In this document: positions 26,150 to 35,079 of the stretch, piece by piece
Layout of the letters: each line of letters starts with the position of its first letter
How positions within the stretch are numbered: the stretch's first letter is position 1
Assembly (NCBI RefSeq): GCF_937893305.1
Contig: NZ_CALBGN010000016.1
Span: 62,001 to 126,000, forward strand
Source: an uncultured Helicobacter sp.
Lineage (GTDB): Bacteria > Campylobacterota > Campylobacteria > Campylobacterales > Helicobacteraceae
Length of the DNA stretch: 64,000 bases
Direction of reading: 5' to 3'
Notes under the pieces: generated by a model
Told to the model about the DNA's origin: nothing
The model's database searches: none
Seen by the model: the letters and a program-made list of their open reading frames with translations, nothing else
Translations under genes and position numbers: made by a program

Positions 26150-27138
26150 TAAGACTCTCTATTTGCATAATTTTGCATAATCAAACACGCACCCTTAGAA
26201 ATATCTAATAAGGGGTTTGGAGAGAGATGAATTGCAATTTTTAATTCTTCTTCTAAATAATCTCTAAGTCCTTGCATGAAGGCTAATCCCCCTGTTAAAA
26301 CCGCCCCATCATCAATTAAGTCTGGTGCAATTTGTGGTGGGGCTTCGTGGATTGCTTCTAGAATCACGCATTTAATTTTTTCCATACTTGCTAAAAGAAG
26401 ATTTTTAAAGTCATTAAGCTGTAATTCGCACGCAATAGGCATTCCATTAACTAGGTTTTTTGCACCAACGCTAATGCTGGGATTATCTGTAAAAACATTG
26501 GTGCTTCGTTTGATCATCTCTGCTGTTTCTTTGCTGATGCCTATGCTTTTATTGTGGCGACAAAACTCAATGATTGTTTCATCAATAAAATCTCCCGCTT
26601 CTTTAGTAAAAGCACTTGTAACAAGTCCTCCTAAAGAAATAATGCTAGCCTCCACAAGTCCACCACCTGCATCAATAATCATTTTTGCGCGTGAAGTGCT
26701 AATATCAAGCTCAGCTCCCACACTTGCACTAAAAGGATCTTCTATGAGAAAAACTTCTTTTGCGCCTGCAAGCATTGTAGCCTCATAAAGGGAGTGGCGT
26801 TCTACTTGTGTTAAGTTCTGTGGGATACTAATCCCAACTCTTGGATCTAAAGAACTTGTTTTGCCTTTTTCAATTAAAGCTTGCATAAAAATTTTTGTGG
26901 TTTCAAAATCGCTAATTGCTCCCTTTGAAATTGGATTAATGACATGGATTTCTTGTGGAGCGCGCCCTAGCATTTTTTTAGCATTATTGCCTATGGCAAG
27001 GGTGCGTATGTTATTGTATTTGGTTTCTAATGCAATACAAGTTGCTTCACAAAATAAAACTTCATCTATGTTGTTGCGCACAATAGTATTTACTGTGCCT
27101 AAATCTACTGCAATATCATTTCTTTCTAATAAAGCCAT
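26149..27138 (-). CDS. MreB-like actin homologue, divergent paralogue
   Basis: A 329-residue actin-fold ATPase of the MreB family. The phosphate-1 loop VDLGTVNT (12-19), ISKGAISDFETT, GISIPQNLTQVERHSLYEA and the adenosine motif LTGGLAFMQGL are present. Compared with housekeeping MreB, the phosphate-2 loop reads DAGGGLVEASI instead of DIGGGTTEVAV, and LTGGL replaces LTGGG. No mreC follows, unlike the usual mreB-mreC pair. It is therefore probably a second MreB rather than the main shape protein. That is inference, since the rest of the genome is not visible. Confidence 0.75.
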   Translation of the reverse strand: MALLERNDIAVDLGTVNTIVRNNIDEVLFCEATCIALETKYNNIRTLAIGNNAKKMLGRAPQEIHVINPISKGAISDFETTKIFMQALIEKGKTSSLDPRVGISIPQNLTQVERHSLYEATMLAGAKEVFLIEDPFSASVGAELDISTSRAKMIIDAGGGLVEASIISLGGLVTSAFTKEAGDFIDETIIEFCRHNKSIGISKETAEMIKRSTNVFTDNPSISVGAKNLVNGMPIACELQLNDFKNLLLASMEKIKCVILEAIHEAPPQIAPDLIDDGAVLTGGLAFMQGLRDYLEEELKIAIHLSPNPLLDISKGACLIMQNYANRES

Positions 27139-27166
27139 TAAAATCTCATTTAAATTTTTGGTGAAT

Positions 27167-27172
27167 TATACA
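27167..27172 (-). promoter_or_regulatory. -10 box for the mreB-like operon
   Basis: TATAAT on the minus strand, 29 bases before the ATG; a second copy at 27174-27179 overlaps the same promoter region. Confidence 0.55.
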
Positions 27173-27202
27173 TTATAAATAGCAAATTTTACGCGCTTTT
27201 GT

Positions 27203-27208
27203 TATAAT
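27203..27208 (+). promoter_or_regulatory. -10 box for the Ste24 protease gene
   Basis: TATAAT followed by GC on the plus strand, 60 bases before the ATG at 27268, in the divergent promoter region with the mreB-like gene. Confidence 0.55.
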
Positions 27209-27267
27209 GCAAGCAAGTTTTAGGAGTGAATTTAAAAAGAAATTCAAGGATTTTTTAAGGATTTTCA

Positions 27268-28503
27268 ATGTTAATTTTGATGTGTTATGCGTTGTTTTTA
27301 AGTCTTCCAAGAGTGATTTTATCTGTGCTTGAGTTGAGATTTTTACACAAAGAAAGTATAAAAGAACCTTATATTTTAGAAAAAGAAAAGTTTATTCAAG
27401 CAGCACAATATGCAATTTTGCGTGAGAGAATAAGTGTATTTAATACGCTTATAGATTTGGTGTTTGTTGGGTTTTGGTTATTATTTGGTTTTAAAGCGTT
27501 AGAAAATGTTTTAGATTTTTCTCCTTTGGTAGAATCTGTGGTATTTGTGTTGTGTTTTTTGGTGGTGCAATCTTTAGTGGCATTGCCTTTAAGCGCATAT
27601 CAAACTTTAGTTGTGGATAAGGCATTTGGCTTTGCTAAGGGAGGAGTAAAACTTTTTATAATAGATACGCTAAAGTCTTTTGTGTTGCTTTTAATTTTTG
27701 GTGGAATCTTAATTTTTGCATTTAGTTGGATGATTTTATATATAAAAAATTGGGAAATTTATGCTTTTGTGTTAGGAGCAGTGTTGATTGTAGGGTTAAA
27801 TATGCTTTATCCTACGATAATTGCACCATTATTTAATAAATTTTCTCCTTTAGAAAACGCAGAATTAAAAGAAGCAATTCAGGCTTTGTTGATGCGTGTT
27901 GGATTTAAAAGTGATGGTGTGTTTGTGATGGACGCGTCTAAGCGCGATGGGCGATTAAATGCTTATTTTGTAGGGCTTGGCAGAGCAAAGAGAGTGATTT
28001 TGTTTGACACGCTTTTAGATAAGATCCCACTTCCATCACTTTTGGCTGTATTAGGACACGAATTGGGGCATTTTAAGCATTATGATCTTTATAAAATGAT
28101 GGCTTTAATTCTTGGTTTTTTTGCAACTCTTGTGTTTTTTGTGGCAAATTTGCCAGAAGCATTGTTTATGCAAGCAAATTTAGAGCCAAGTCCGCAAGCA
28201 AACATTGTGTTTTTACTGATTTTAAGTGCGCCTTTTGGCTTTTATTTTATGCTTGTGGTAAATGCTTTAAGTTGTCAAAATGAGTTTAATGCAGATAAGT
28301 TTGGTGCAAGTTTAACAAGCAAAAAAGATCTGGCAAATGCTCTTCTTGTGCTTGTTAAAGAAAACAATTCTTTCCCTCTTGCTCATCCTTTGTATATGCG
28401 CTTTTATTATAGCCATCCTCCTTTAATGGCAAGGCTTATTGCGCTTGATTTTGGGCATTTGGGGAGAGATTTGTCTAAAGAAACACAAAAAGATGAAATC
28501 TAA
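27268..28503 (+). CDS. M48 family (Ste24-like) membrane metalloprotease
   Basis: A 411-residue zinc metalloprotease with several membrane segments. The catalytic motif is GHELGHFKHYDLYK (HExxH at about 264-268), with the third zinc ligand Glu in NEFNADKFGA (about 340). The N-terminal peptidase_M48_N domain and the lumenal helices match the eukaryotic CAAX protease Ste24 rather than the shorter HtpX. In bacteria it is thought to degrade damaged membrane proteins. In H. pylori the same gene neighbours prmC (HP0382-HP0381), as here. Confidence 0.9.
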   Translation: MLILMCYALFLSLPRVILSVLELRFLHKESIKEPYILEKEKFIQAAQYAILRERISVFNTLIDLVFVGFWLLFGFKALENVLDFSPLVESVVFVLCFLVVQSLVALPLSAYQTLVVDKAFGFAKGGVKLFIIDTLKSFVLLLIFGGILIFAFSWMILYIKNWEIYAFVLGAVLIVGLNMLYPTIIAPLFNKFSPLENAELKEAIQALLMRVGFKSDGVFVMDASKRDGRLNAYFVGLGRAKRVILFDTLLDKIPLPSLLAVLGHELGHFKHYDLYKMMALILGFFATLVFFVANLPEALFMQANLEPSPQANIVFLLILSAPFGFYFMLVVNALSCQNEFNADKFGASLTSKKDLANALLVLVKENNSFPLAHPLYMRFYYSHPPLMARLIALDFGHLGRDLSKETQKDEI

Positions 28504-29365
28504 AACTCCATTAGCAAAAACCATTAAGGATTTGCTTGATATTGGTGTTAAGATTTTGCAGGAAAACGCAATTTTGCGTCCGCGTTTGGAGGCGGAGATT
28601 TTATTAGGATTTGTTTTAGGGCGCAAAAGAGTAGAGTTGCACGTAAACTTTTATCAAAATGTGGAATCTTTTTTTGCAGAATCGTATTTTAGACTAATTA
28701 AACGCCGTTCAAATCACGAACCCATAGAGTATTTAATAGAAAAAGTTAGCTTTTATGGAGAGGAGTTATATATTTCTTATGGTGCGTTAATCCCACGCCC
28801 TGAAACAGAAATTTTAGTAGAAAAAGCATTAGAATTTATTGTAGATAAGAATTGCAAAAATATTGCAGAAATTGGCGTTGGGAGTGGGGCAATTAGCGTG
28901 TTACTTGCGCATTTAAGTAAGGGTATCAAAAAGGATTCTAATTTAAGTTTTCACGCAAGTGATATTTCTCCAGAAGCCTTGTTTAATGCGTATGTTAATA
29001 AAATAAAATTTAAAGCAGAAAATCTAACCTTGCACCATAGTTCTTATTTGGATTTTAATCTAAAGCTTGGTGTAAATTTTGATTTTTTGGTTTCAAATCC
29101 GCCTTATATTAAAAAAGGAGAAGTGCTGCCAAAATCTCTATCCTATGAGCCACAAAACGCGCTTTTTGGAGGGGATAGGGGAGATGAAATACTTTTGAAT
29201 ATTATTAATTTAGCGTGGGAGAATCAGATTCCTTATTTGCTGTGTGAAATGGGCTATGATCAAAAAGAAAGTATTCAAAGGTATTTAAAGATGATCCCAC
29301 ATAAGAGTGTGGAGTTTTACAAGGATTTAGCAGGGCTTGATCGTGGATTTGTTATTTGCTTCTAG
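28493..29365 (+). CDS. prmC: Peptide chain release factor N5-glutamine methyltransferase
   Basis: A 290-residue SAM-dependent methyltransferase that modifies the GGQ glutamine of release factors. The catalytic motif is SNPPYIKKGEV, and the SAM site is NIAEIGVGSGAISVLLA. The N-terminal helical domain with RPRLEAEILLG is typical of PrmC. I chose ATG 28493, which overlaps the Ste24 stop. A TTG at 28439 would add 18 residues that do not match the family. The 3' end overlaps the convergent hypothetical gene by 14 bases. Confidence 0.93.
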   Translation: MKSKTPLAKTIKDLLDIGVKILQENAILRPRLEAEILLGFVLGRKRVELHVNFYQNVESFFAESYFRLIKRRSNHEPIEYLIEKVSFYGEELYISYGALIPRPETEILVEKALEFIVDKNCKNIAEIGVGSGAISVLLAHLSKGIKKDSNLSFHASDISPEALFNAYVNKIKFKAENLTLHHSSYLDFNLKLGVNFDFLVSNPPYIKKGEVLPKSLSYEPQNALFGGDRGDEILLNIINLAWENQIPYLLCEMGYDQKESIQRYLKMIPHKSVEFYKDLAGLDRGFVICF

Positions 29366-29744
29366 GGATAAAAATCACTCCATCAATGCTGTGTTTCGCG
29401 GCAGTTTCAATCTCTGTTTCTTGTGTGATTATTAAGAGAATTTTTGTATCAAAGAGATAGATTTCAGCAAGTTTTTGTAGTGTGCTTGCAAATTCTAAAT
29501 TGTCAGTTAGTAAATGGCGCGCATTAAGATTAACTAGAAGCAAAGCTTCTGTAATGTTTGTTGGGATTGCGCTAAAGTCTAGGTGATTGTCTTTGCAATA
29601 TTTTGCTAACTTAGTGATAGAGTCGTTGTTTTCTAGGATTAAAAAATCATTAGGGAGAGAATTTTTTATTTCTGTTTTTTCTTTTATGAAGACTAGGTTT
29701 AAAGGCGTAATTAAAGAGTGGTTTAAGATTAACATTTTGAGCAT
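29352..29744 (-). CDS. Conserved hypothetical protein
   Basis: A 130-residue protein with no domain I can name. It reads as alternating beta strands and helices (LILNHSLITPLNLVFI, LLLVNLNARHLLT, DTKILLIITQETEIETA, DGVIFIP), suggesting a small Rossmann-like fold without a recognisable nucleotide motif. It is last in the tatB-tatC-queA-rsmG operon and overlaps the preceding small gene by 16 bases, so translation is probably coupled. A second ATG at 29735 could be the start. Confidence 0.7.
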   Translation of the reverse strand: MLKMLILNHSLITPLNLVFIKEKTEIKNSLPNDFLILENNDSITKLAKYCKDNHLDFSAIPTNITEALLLVNLNARHLLTDNLEFASTLQKLAEIYLFDTKILLIITQETEIETAAKHSIDGVIFIPRSK

Positions 29745-29935
29745 TCCTTAGAGCAGTAATATTTGCCATCTTGGATAATGGCTTCATCACTTGAAACATA
29801 AGTCGCGCATTTTGTGCATTCTAGCATTATGGAATCTTTTTTGTGTTCTTGGTTATTTATATGGGCTTTTGGCTTTCTAAAAAAGAAAAAATAGATTCCA
29901 ACAATACAGAGTGCAAAGATTATCCACTTTAACAT
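29729..29935 (-). CDS. PP0621-family small membrane protein with CxxC zinc motifs
   Basis: A 68-residue protein with an N-terminal membrane helix (LKWIIFALCIVGIYFFFF) and a C-terminal CTKCATYVSSDEAIIQDGKYYC...C segment. That resembles the PP0621 family, whose cysteines form a TRASH/MYM-like zinc knuckle. It overlaps rsmG by 7 bases. Function unknown. Confidence 0.8.
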   Translation of the reverse strand: MLKWIIFALCIVGIYFFFFRKPKAHINNQEHKKDSIMLECTKCATYVSSDEAIIQDGKYYCSKECSKC

Positions 29936-30492
29936 AAAATATCCTTTCCATTGATAATAAGGTATTGCAATAAAGAGTGTGTTAGGCGTGTGTGTTTAAG
30001 ATCTTTTGGGATTTCATTTTCCACATTTGAGCCTTTGTAGAGTAAAAGTGTTGTTGTATCCTGTATGCAGTGTTTGCATTTTTGAATTAAAATCTCTGTG
30101 GCAAAAGTCGCCCTTGATGTAATAAGATCAGGTAAATTTTTAGGGGTTAGAGATTCTATCTTTTTGCGTTCAATGCTTAAATTTTTGAGCTTTAGAGTTG
30201 CCTTTATATTTTGTAAAAAGGCGGCTTTTTTGGCGTTTGGCTCACAAAGAATTGTTGGAAGATTTAGCGCAATGTGTAAAGGGATTGCTGGGAAACCATT
30301 ACCGCTGCCAATATCAAGAAGCAAGCGTTTATTTTTCAAATCAATTTGACTTAAAGGATAAAGAGAATTTTCAATATTTTTTTGAATGCTTTTATAATCT
30401 TTTGCTCCACTTAGACTATGGATTGCGTTCCAAGAGAGTAGCATTTGTGTGTAGCTTTCTAAAAGCTCTTTTTGATTTGCGCTTAAGAACAT
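29929..30492 (-). CDS. rsmG: 16S rRNA (guanine-527-N7)-methyltransferase
   Basis: A 187-residue SAM methyltransferase (formerly GidB) that modifies G527 of 16S rRNA; loss gives low-level streptomycin resistance in other bacteria. The N-terminal region is W-N-A-I-H-S-L-S-G, the SAM-binding motif is LLLDIGSGNGFPAIPLHI (about 59-76), and TSRATF is the later family motif. The gene follows queA by 8 bases, as in H. pylori. Confidence 0.93.
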   Translation of the reverse strand: MFLSANQKELLESYTQMLLSWNAIHSLSGAKDYKSIQKNIENSLYPLSQIDLKNKRLLLDIGSGNGFPAIPLHIALNLPTILCEPNAKKAAFLQNIKATLKLKNLSIERKKIESLTPKNLPDLITSRATFATEILIQKCKHCIQDTTTLLLYKGSNVENEIPKDLKHTRLTHSLLQYLIINGKDILC

Positions 30493-30500
30493 TGACTATC

Positions 30501-31571
30501 CTATAAAATCAACATTGCATCGCCATAAGAATAAAAGCGATAGTTTTTTGCAATAGCTTCTTTGTAGAGTGCTAAGGTTTGCTCTAGTCCTATAAAAGAA
30601 GCAACAAGCATTAAAAGCGTGCTTTTGGGCAGATGGAAGTTTGTTAAAAGTGCGTGAGTGGCTTTTGGTGGGTTTTTTGGGTGCAAGAATAAATTGCATT
30701 CTCCATTTAAGGCTTTGCCTTGTTTAAAAGCTTCATTTCTTGCGTAAGTTTCAATTGTGCGTGCTGCAGTTGTGCCAATAGCTGTAATGTGTCTTGCTTC
30801 TTTGATTTTTTGTGCGGAATCCTGTGGGATTAAAAAGGATTCTGTGTGCATTTTATGTTCTAAAATATTTTCTGCACTGACACTAAGAAAAGTCCCAGCA
30901 CCTGTGTGTAATGTGATTTCTGTAGTGTTAAAATGTTTTTTTAGATTAGTATAGGCTTTTTTACTAAAATGCAGTGAAGCAGTGGGAGCGGCAATTGCTC
31001 CTAAGTGTTTTGCAAAAACGCTTTGATAATCTTGTTTATCTTCTTGTGTATCCTCGCGTTTGATGTATGGAGGCAAGGGAATGTGTCCTTTATGCTCTAA
31101 AAAATTAAAAAAAGCATCACGACTAAGAGGAATTTCTTTGTCTTCTTTTGTGAAAAATTCTGCTTCTTTAAATCCGATTCCAACATTTTCTAAATTGTTT
31201 AAAATCCTAGCATATATACCGCCAAAGTCGATGAGGTTACCTGCTTTTAAGCGCCCTTTAAATTGCATTAAATAGCGATTTTCATCAAGTTCTTTGTGAA
31301 AAAGTGCTTCAATTTTTGCCCCATTTAGGTTGGAATCCTTTAAGATTTTTTTACCATAGATTCTAGCAGGCAAAACTTTAGTGTTATTAAAAACTAGCAA
31401 AGTATCTTTAGGCAAAAAGCTTGTAAAATCTCTAAAAATGCTATGTGTAATGCTACAATCTTTGCGATTGAATACAAGAAGTTTTGCTGCTTCTTTTGGA
31501 GTAATGGGGGTTGTTGCGATGCATTCTTTTGGGAGTGTATAGTCATAACTTGATAGGGCTAAAGTATCCAT
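30501..31571 (-). CDS. queA: S-adenosylmethionine:tRNA ribosyltransferase-isomerase
   Basis: A 356-residue enzyme that transfers the ribose of SAM to preQ1-tRNA to give epoxyqueuosine. Family landmarks are YDYTLPKECIATTPI at the start, FNNTKVLPARIYG, GHIPLPPYIKREDTQEDKQDYQ, APTASLHFSK, TLHTGAGTF and TNFHLPKSTLLMLVASFIG. It overlaps tatC by one base. Confidence 0.96.
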   Translation of the reverse strand: MDTLALSSYDYTLPKECIATTPITPKEAAKLLVFNRKDCSITHSIFRDFTSFLPKDTLLVFNNTKVLPARIYGKKILKDSNLNGAKIEALFHKELDENRYLMQFKGRLKAGNLIDFGGIYARILNNLENVGIGFKEAEFFTKEDKEIPLSRDAFFNFLEHKGHIPLPPYIKREDTQEDKQDYQSVFAKHLGAIAAPTASLHFSKKAYTNLKKHFNTTEITLHTGAGTFLSVSAENILEHKMHTESFLIPQDSAQKIKEARHITAIGTTAARTIETYARNEAFKQGKALNGECNLFLHPKNPPKATHALLTNFHLPKSTLLMLVASFIGLEQTLALYKEAIAKNYRFYSYGDAMLIL

Positions 31572-32302
31572 TAGTCTTCTTCAAGTTCTTCTTTATAGGG
31601 ATTTACCATTTTTGCAATCATAATAGAAAGCCCATAAAGTAGAGTTAAAGGGATTGCCATTAAAAATTGTGAAAGCACATCTGGAGGAGTGAGAATAGCC
31701 GCTAAAATAAAGATAAAAACAATGGCGAATTTAAAATAATCTTTTAGTGTTTTGTCGGTTACAAGTCCTATTTTTGCTAAGAAAAATGTAATTACAGGAA
31801 ACTCAAAAGATACACCAAAGCCTACCATTAGTTTTGCAAAAAATCCTACATAATCCCCAATGCTAGGGAGAGCAGTAAATAGCTGACTACCAAAGTTAAT
31901 TAAATATCCAAAACCAATAGGAAAAGCAATATAATAGGCAAAGGCGCAACCACATAAAAAGAAAAATGTCCCAAAAATCACAAAAGGAATTACAAGTTTT
32001 TTTTCATTATCATAAAGACCAGGTGCTACAAATGCCCAAATTTGCCAGAAAATTACTGGAAGAGCAAAAATAAATCCACTAAAAAATGCAACCTTTATTG
32101 CTGTAAAAAATGCTTCTCCAACTTGCGTAAAAATCACGCTTTCTCGCCCTTTTGGTAAGGCAGTGCTTAAAGGTGCTACCATCCAATCTAAAATGATCTC
32201 CCAGAAATAAAAAGACACCGCAAAGGTTACTAAAAGCGCAATAGTAATACGGATTAAGCAACGGCGCAAATCCTGAATATGAGGCTTTAAATCTTCAAGC
32301 AT
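31571..32302 (-). CDS. tatC: Sec-independent translocase TatC
   Basis: A 243-residue six-helix inner membrane protein that binds twin-arginine signal peptides. MLEDLKPHIQDLRRCLIRI and FALPVIFWQIWAFVAPGLYDNEKK carry the conserved signal-binding residues, and SFEFPV is in the second half. It overlaps tatB by one base and queA by one base. Confidence 0.96.
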   Translation of the reverse strand: MLEDLKPHIQDLRRCLIRITIALLVTFAVSFYFWEIILDWMVAPLSTALPKGRESVIFTQVGEAFFTAIKVAFFSGFIFALPVIFWQIWAFVAPGLYDNEKKLVIPFVIFGTFFFLCGCAFAYYIAFPIGFGYLINFGSQLFTALPSIGDYVGFFAKLMVGFGVSFEFPVITFFLAKIGLVTDKTLKDYFKFAIVFIFILAAILTPPDVLSQFLMAIPLTLLYGLSIMIAKMVNPYKEELEED

Positions 32303-32751
32303 TAAGATTCCTTTTTGAGATTTTCACCAAAGTTTAGTGTGGTTGTATTGTTTGTGTTTAATTTGACTTCTCTTGTCTGTGTTTTGGATTCCAACTTTTG
32401 TTCTGTGGAATCACTTTTTGAATCTTGTGGTTTTTCTGTGTTTTGTGGCAGTATTTGTGTTTTGGAATCTTCTAGGGGATTTTCATTTAAGTTGAGCGTT
32501 TTTAAGTCAAACTCTTTTGTGAGATTTTGCGCACCTTGTGTAATGCTATTTTTGTAGGCTAGAGCTTCTTCTTTGATTTTGCTAAGATTAATTTCTTTAT
32601 CTAAACTTTCTTTAGCATCTTCCATTGTTTTTTTAACAGCACGAAAAAACTTTGCCATATCTACAAGTGCCTTTGGCAGTTTTTCTGGTCCTAAAAAGAT
32701 AATTGCCACAACTGCAACCATTAAAATTTCAAAAAATCCCATTCCAAACAT
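32302..32751 (-). CDS. tatB: Sec-independent translocase TatB
   Basis: A 149-residue protein with the TatA/B N-terminal membrane helix (MGFFEILMVAVVAIIFLGPEKLP, residues 4-26), an amphipathic helix and a long polar, low-complexity tail. The Glu in the membrane segment (GFFEILM) and the gene pair with tatC favour TatB over TatA. The H. pylori order tatB-tatC-queA-rsmG is preserved. Confidence 0.9.
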   Translation of the reverse strand: MFGMGFFEILMVAVVAIIFLGPEKLPKALVDMAKFFRAVKKTMEDAKESLDKEINLSKIKEEALAYKNSITQGAQNLTKEFDLKTLNLNENPLEDSKTQILPQNTEKPQDSKSDSTEQKLESKTQTREVKLNTNNTTTLNFGENLKKES

Positions 32752-32851
32752 TGCTAAATTGCCTTTTTTGTTAGCTAAACTTGAGATTTTATCTAATTTT
32801 GGAATAAAGTGTGCTTAGAAAGAATTAGAATTTTACTAAGAAGGTGCAAAA

Positions 32852-33184
32852 ATGATGGATGAATTTTTTGGCAAGGGAATGCTTAAAAAGGTATTGTTTG
32901 TGAGTTCTTTAATTGGAATTTTAGTGGGTTTTAGTGGATGTATTTCAGCAAAAGCAGATGCGTTTTTATTGGGGGCTGGAATAGGTGCTGGCACAACAGC
33001 GTATTTTTTAAATGGTGGAAGCATAGCAGGATATAGTCTGCGCTCTTTTCAAAATGGAAATAGAAATCCCGCGACACAACAATACAGAGATTTCACAATC
33101 CCTAGCGAGTTAGAGTGGCAATATATGGGAGAAGAGATCTTCTCTGAAGCGCAACTTCAACAAGTGCAGCAAAGATTTTATTAA
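32852..33184 (+). CDS. Putative lipoprotein
   Basis: A 110-residue protein with a hydrophobic leader and lipobox VGFSGC, then a short glycine-rich stretch (LLGAGIGAGTTAYF) and a polar tail ending in Q-rich helix. The ATG at 32852 has an AAGG site 7 bases upstream; the internal ATG at 32879 gives a more ordinary signal peptide (MLKKVLFVSSLIGIL) but a poorly spaced ribosome site. It stands alone between divergent tatB and convergent leuC. Function unknown. Confidence 0.7.
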   Translation: MMDEFFGKGMLKKVLFVSSLIGILVGFSGCISAKADAFLLGAGIGAGTTAYFLNGGSIAGYSLRSFQNGNRNPATQQYRDFTIPSELEWQYMGEEIFSEAQLQQVQQRFY

Positions 33185-33187
33185 TCT

Positions 33188-34453
33188 TTATTGGCGCGGA
33201 TCGGCAATCTTACCTTTAATCGCACTTATTGCAGCAACTGCGGAGTTTGCAAGATACACTTCAGAATTTTTAGCACCCATTCTGCCTACAAAATTGCGAT
33301 TTGTGGTAGAAACGCAGCGTTCATTATCTCCTAAAATCCCCATATATCCTCCAAGGCAAGCACCACAGGTAGGGTTAGAAATTAATGCGCCAGCTTCTAA
33401 TAAAATATCAATATATCCAAACTTGTGCGCGTCTTTATAGATTTGTTGCGTTCCTGGAGTAATAATTAAGCGCACATCTTTATGCACTTTTTTACCTTTT
33501 AGAATTTCGCTTGCAATTTTTAAATCGCTTAATCTTCCATTTGTGCAACTTCCAATAAAGACTTGATCAATCTTTAAATCATCTTTGATTGCTTGTGAAA
33601 TACTTTTACCATTGCTTGGTAAAAAAGGATATGCAACAATAGGTTCAAGTTTGCTAATATCAATAGTTAAGGTGCGTGTATAATTGGCGTCTAAATCAGA
33701 AAAAAACTCTTTAGGACTCGTGCGCAAACTTGGACGACTTGCTAAAAATTCTCGCGTAATGGAATCTGGTGCAATGATTCCATTTTTTGCGCCGGCTTCA
33801 ATTGCCATATTGCAAAGAGAAAATCTATCGTCCATACTTAAATAAGAAATCCCCTCTCCACAAAACTCCAAAGCCTGATATAATGCGCCATCAACTCCAA
33901 TTTGGCGGATAATTTCTAAGATTAAATCTTTGCCATAAATGTATTTTGCAGGTTTTCCTATAAACTCTATTTTAATGGAGCTTGGCACTTTAAACCAATT
34001 TCTTCCTGTAATCATTGCATAGGCTAAATCAGTGCTGCCCATTCCCGTGCTAAAAGCACCTAATGCGCCGTGTGTGCAAGTATGAGAATCTGCTCCAATA
34101 ATCACATCTCCACTAACAACAAGTCCTTTTTCTGGCAAGAGAGCGTGCTCAATTCCCATATCCTTTTCATCAAAAAAATATTTAAGATTATGTTTTTTTG
34201 CAAAATCGCGGCTAATTCTTGCTTGATTAGCACTTGCAATATCTTTTGCTGGGATAAAGTGATCCATTACAATACAGAATCCATCAGGATTTGCCAATTT
34301 TGTTGCACCACTTTCTTCAAATGCTTTAATGGAGAGTGGTGTAGTAATATCGTTTCCAATCACCATATCAATGGGGGAATCAACAATATCTTCTGCATAC
34401 ACCTTTTTCTTTGCGTGTTCTGAAAAAATTTTCTCTGTAATTGTTTGTCCCAT
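33188..34453 (-). CDS. leuC: 3-isopropylmalate dehydratase large subunit (LeuC, HACN type)
   Basis: A 421-residue aconitase-family protein of leucine synthesis. The 4Fe-4S ligands sit in FIGSCTNGR and NPTCGACLGG. DSHTCTHGALGAFSTGMGSTD is the substrate-site signature. The shorter length and sequence match the type found in archaea, epsilonproteobacteria and clostridia. The small subunit leuD is not in the window. It follows hisG by 11 bases and has an AGGAG ribosome site. Homoaconitase activity cannot be excluded from sequence alone, but isopropylmalate is the likelier substrate here. Confidence 0.88.
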   Translation of the reverse strand: MGQTITEKIFSEHAKKKVYAEDIVDSPIDMVIGNDITTPLSIKAFEESGATKLANPDGFCIVMDHFIPAKDIASANQARISRDFAKKHNLKYFFDEKDMGIEHALLPEKGLVVSGDVIIGADSHTCTHGALGAFSTGMGSTDLAYAMITGRNWFKVPSSIKIEFIGKPAKYIYGKDLILEIIRQIGVDGALYQALEFCGEGISYLSMDDRFSLCNMAIEAGAKNGIIAPDSITREFLASRPSLRTSPKEFFSDLDANYTRTLTIDISKLEPIVAYPFLPSNGKSISQAIKDDLKIDQVFIGSCTNGRLSDLKIASEILKGKKVHKDVRLIITPGTQQIYKDAHKFGYIDILLEAGALISNPTCGACLGGYMGILGDNERCVSTTNRNFVGRMGAKNSEVYLANSAVAAISAIKGKIADPRQ

Positions 34454-34464
34454 TTTGACTCCTT

Positions 34465-35079
34465 TTAGAGATTTAATACATTTTTAAAATGACTTTGAAT
34501 TTCTAAAATTTTTTGTTTTTGTAAATAGAAACTATTAGGATTTGCCACTAAATACGCGCTAATATCCATAATTGTATAATCAATTTTTAAATGATTTTGA
34601 CGCATTGTATCGCCTGTTTCTACTAAATCCACAATCACATCTGCCATTCCTACAAGTGCTGCTAGCTCAATAGAGCCGTAAAGTTTGATGATTTCTACAC
34701 TCATTGCTCTTTTAGCAAAAAAAGATTTGGTAATATTAACCATTTTTGTGGCAACTTTTAAATTTTGATTGGCAAAACTAAAAGAATATGAGTTTGGAGA
34801 GCCAATACAGATTCTACATTTTCCAAAACCCAAATCAAGCAAGCGCACAAGAGAATTTTTTTGTTCTTCTAAAACATCAAGTCCAACCACCCCAATATCT
34901 GCTACTCCACGCTCTACATAGGCGGGGACATCTTGATTTCTAACAAGCATAAAGCTAAAATCGCCTTTTTGCAAAATCAGCTTGCGATCTTCAAAATGTA
35001 ATGGAGTATGCAAAAAGTGTTCAAAAATTTCTAGTGTTTTTTCTGCATTGCGTCCTTTTGGAAGTGCAACTTTAATCAT
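34465..35079 (-). CDS. hisG: ATP phosphoribosyltransferase, short form
   Basis: A 204-residue HisG(S), the first committed enzyme of histidine synthesis. MIKVALPKGRN starts the periplasmic-binding-like fold, RNQDVPAYVERGVADIGVVGLDVL and DVIVDLVETGDTMRQNHL are family motifs. The C-terminal ACT-like regulatory domain of the long form is absent, so activity should need the HisZ subunit, which is not in this window. It overlaps coaX by 4 bases (ATGA). Confidence 0.94.
   Translation of the reverse strand: MIKVALPKGRNAEKTLEIFEHFLHTPLHFEDRKLILQKGDFSFMLVRNQDVPAYVERGVADIGVVGLDVLEEQKNSLVRLLDLGFGKCRICIGSPNSYSFSFANQNLKVATKMVNITKSFFAKRAMSVEIIKLYGSIELAALVGMADVIVDLVETGDTMRQNHLKIDYTIMDISAYLVANPNSFYLQKQKILEIQSHFKNVLNL

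Noticed and set aside
26276..26788. 170-codon plus-strand frame opposite the MreB-like gene
   Set aside because: Antisense shadow with Ser/Ile/Lys bias and no start signals; the MreB motifs on the minus strand account for the sequence.
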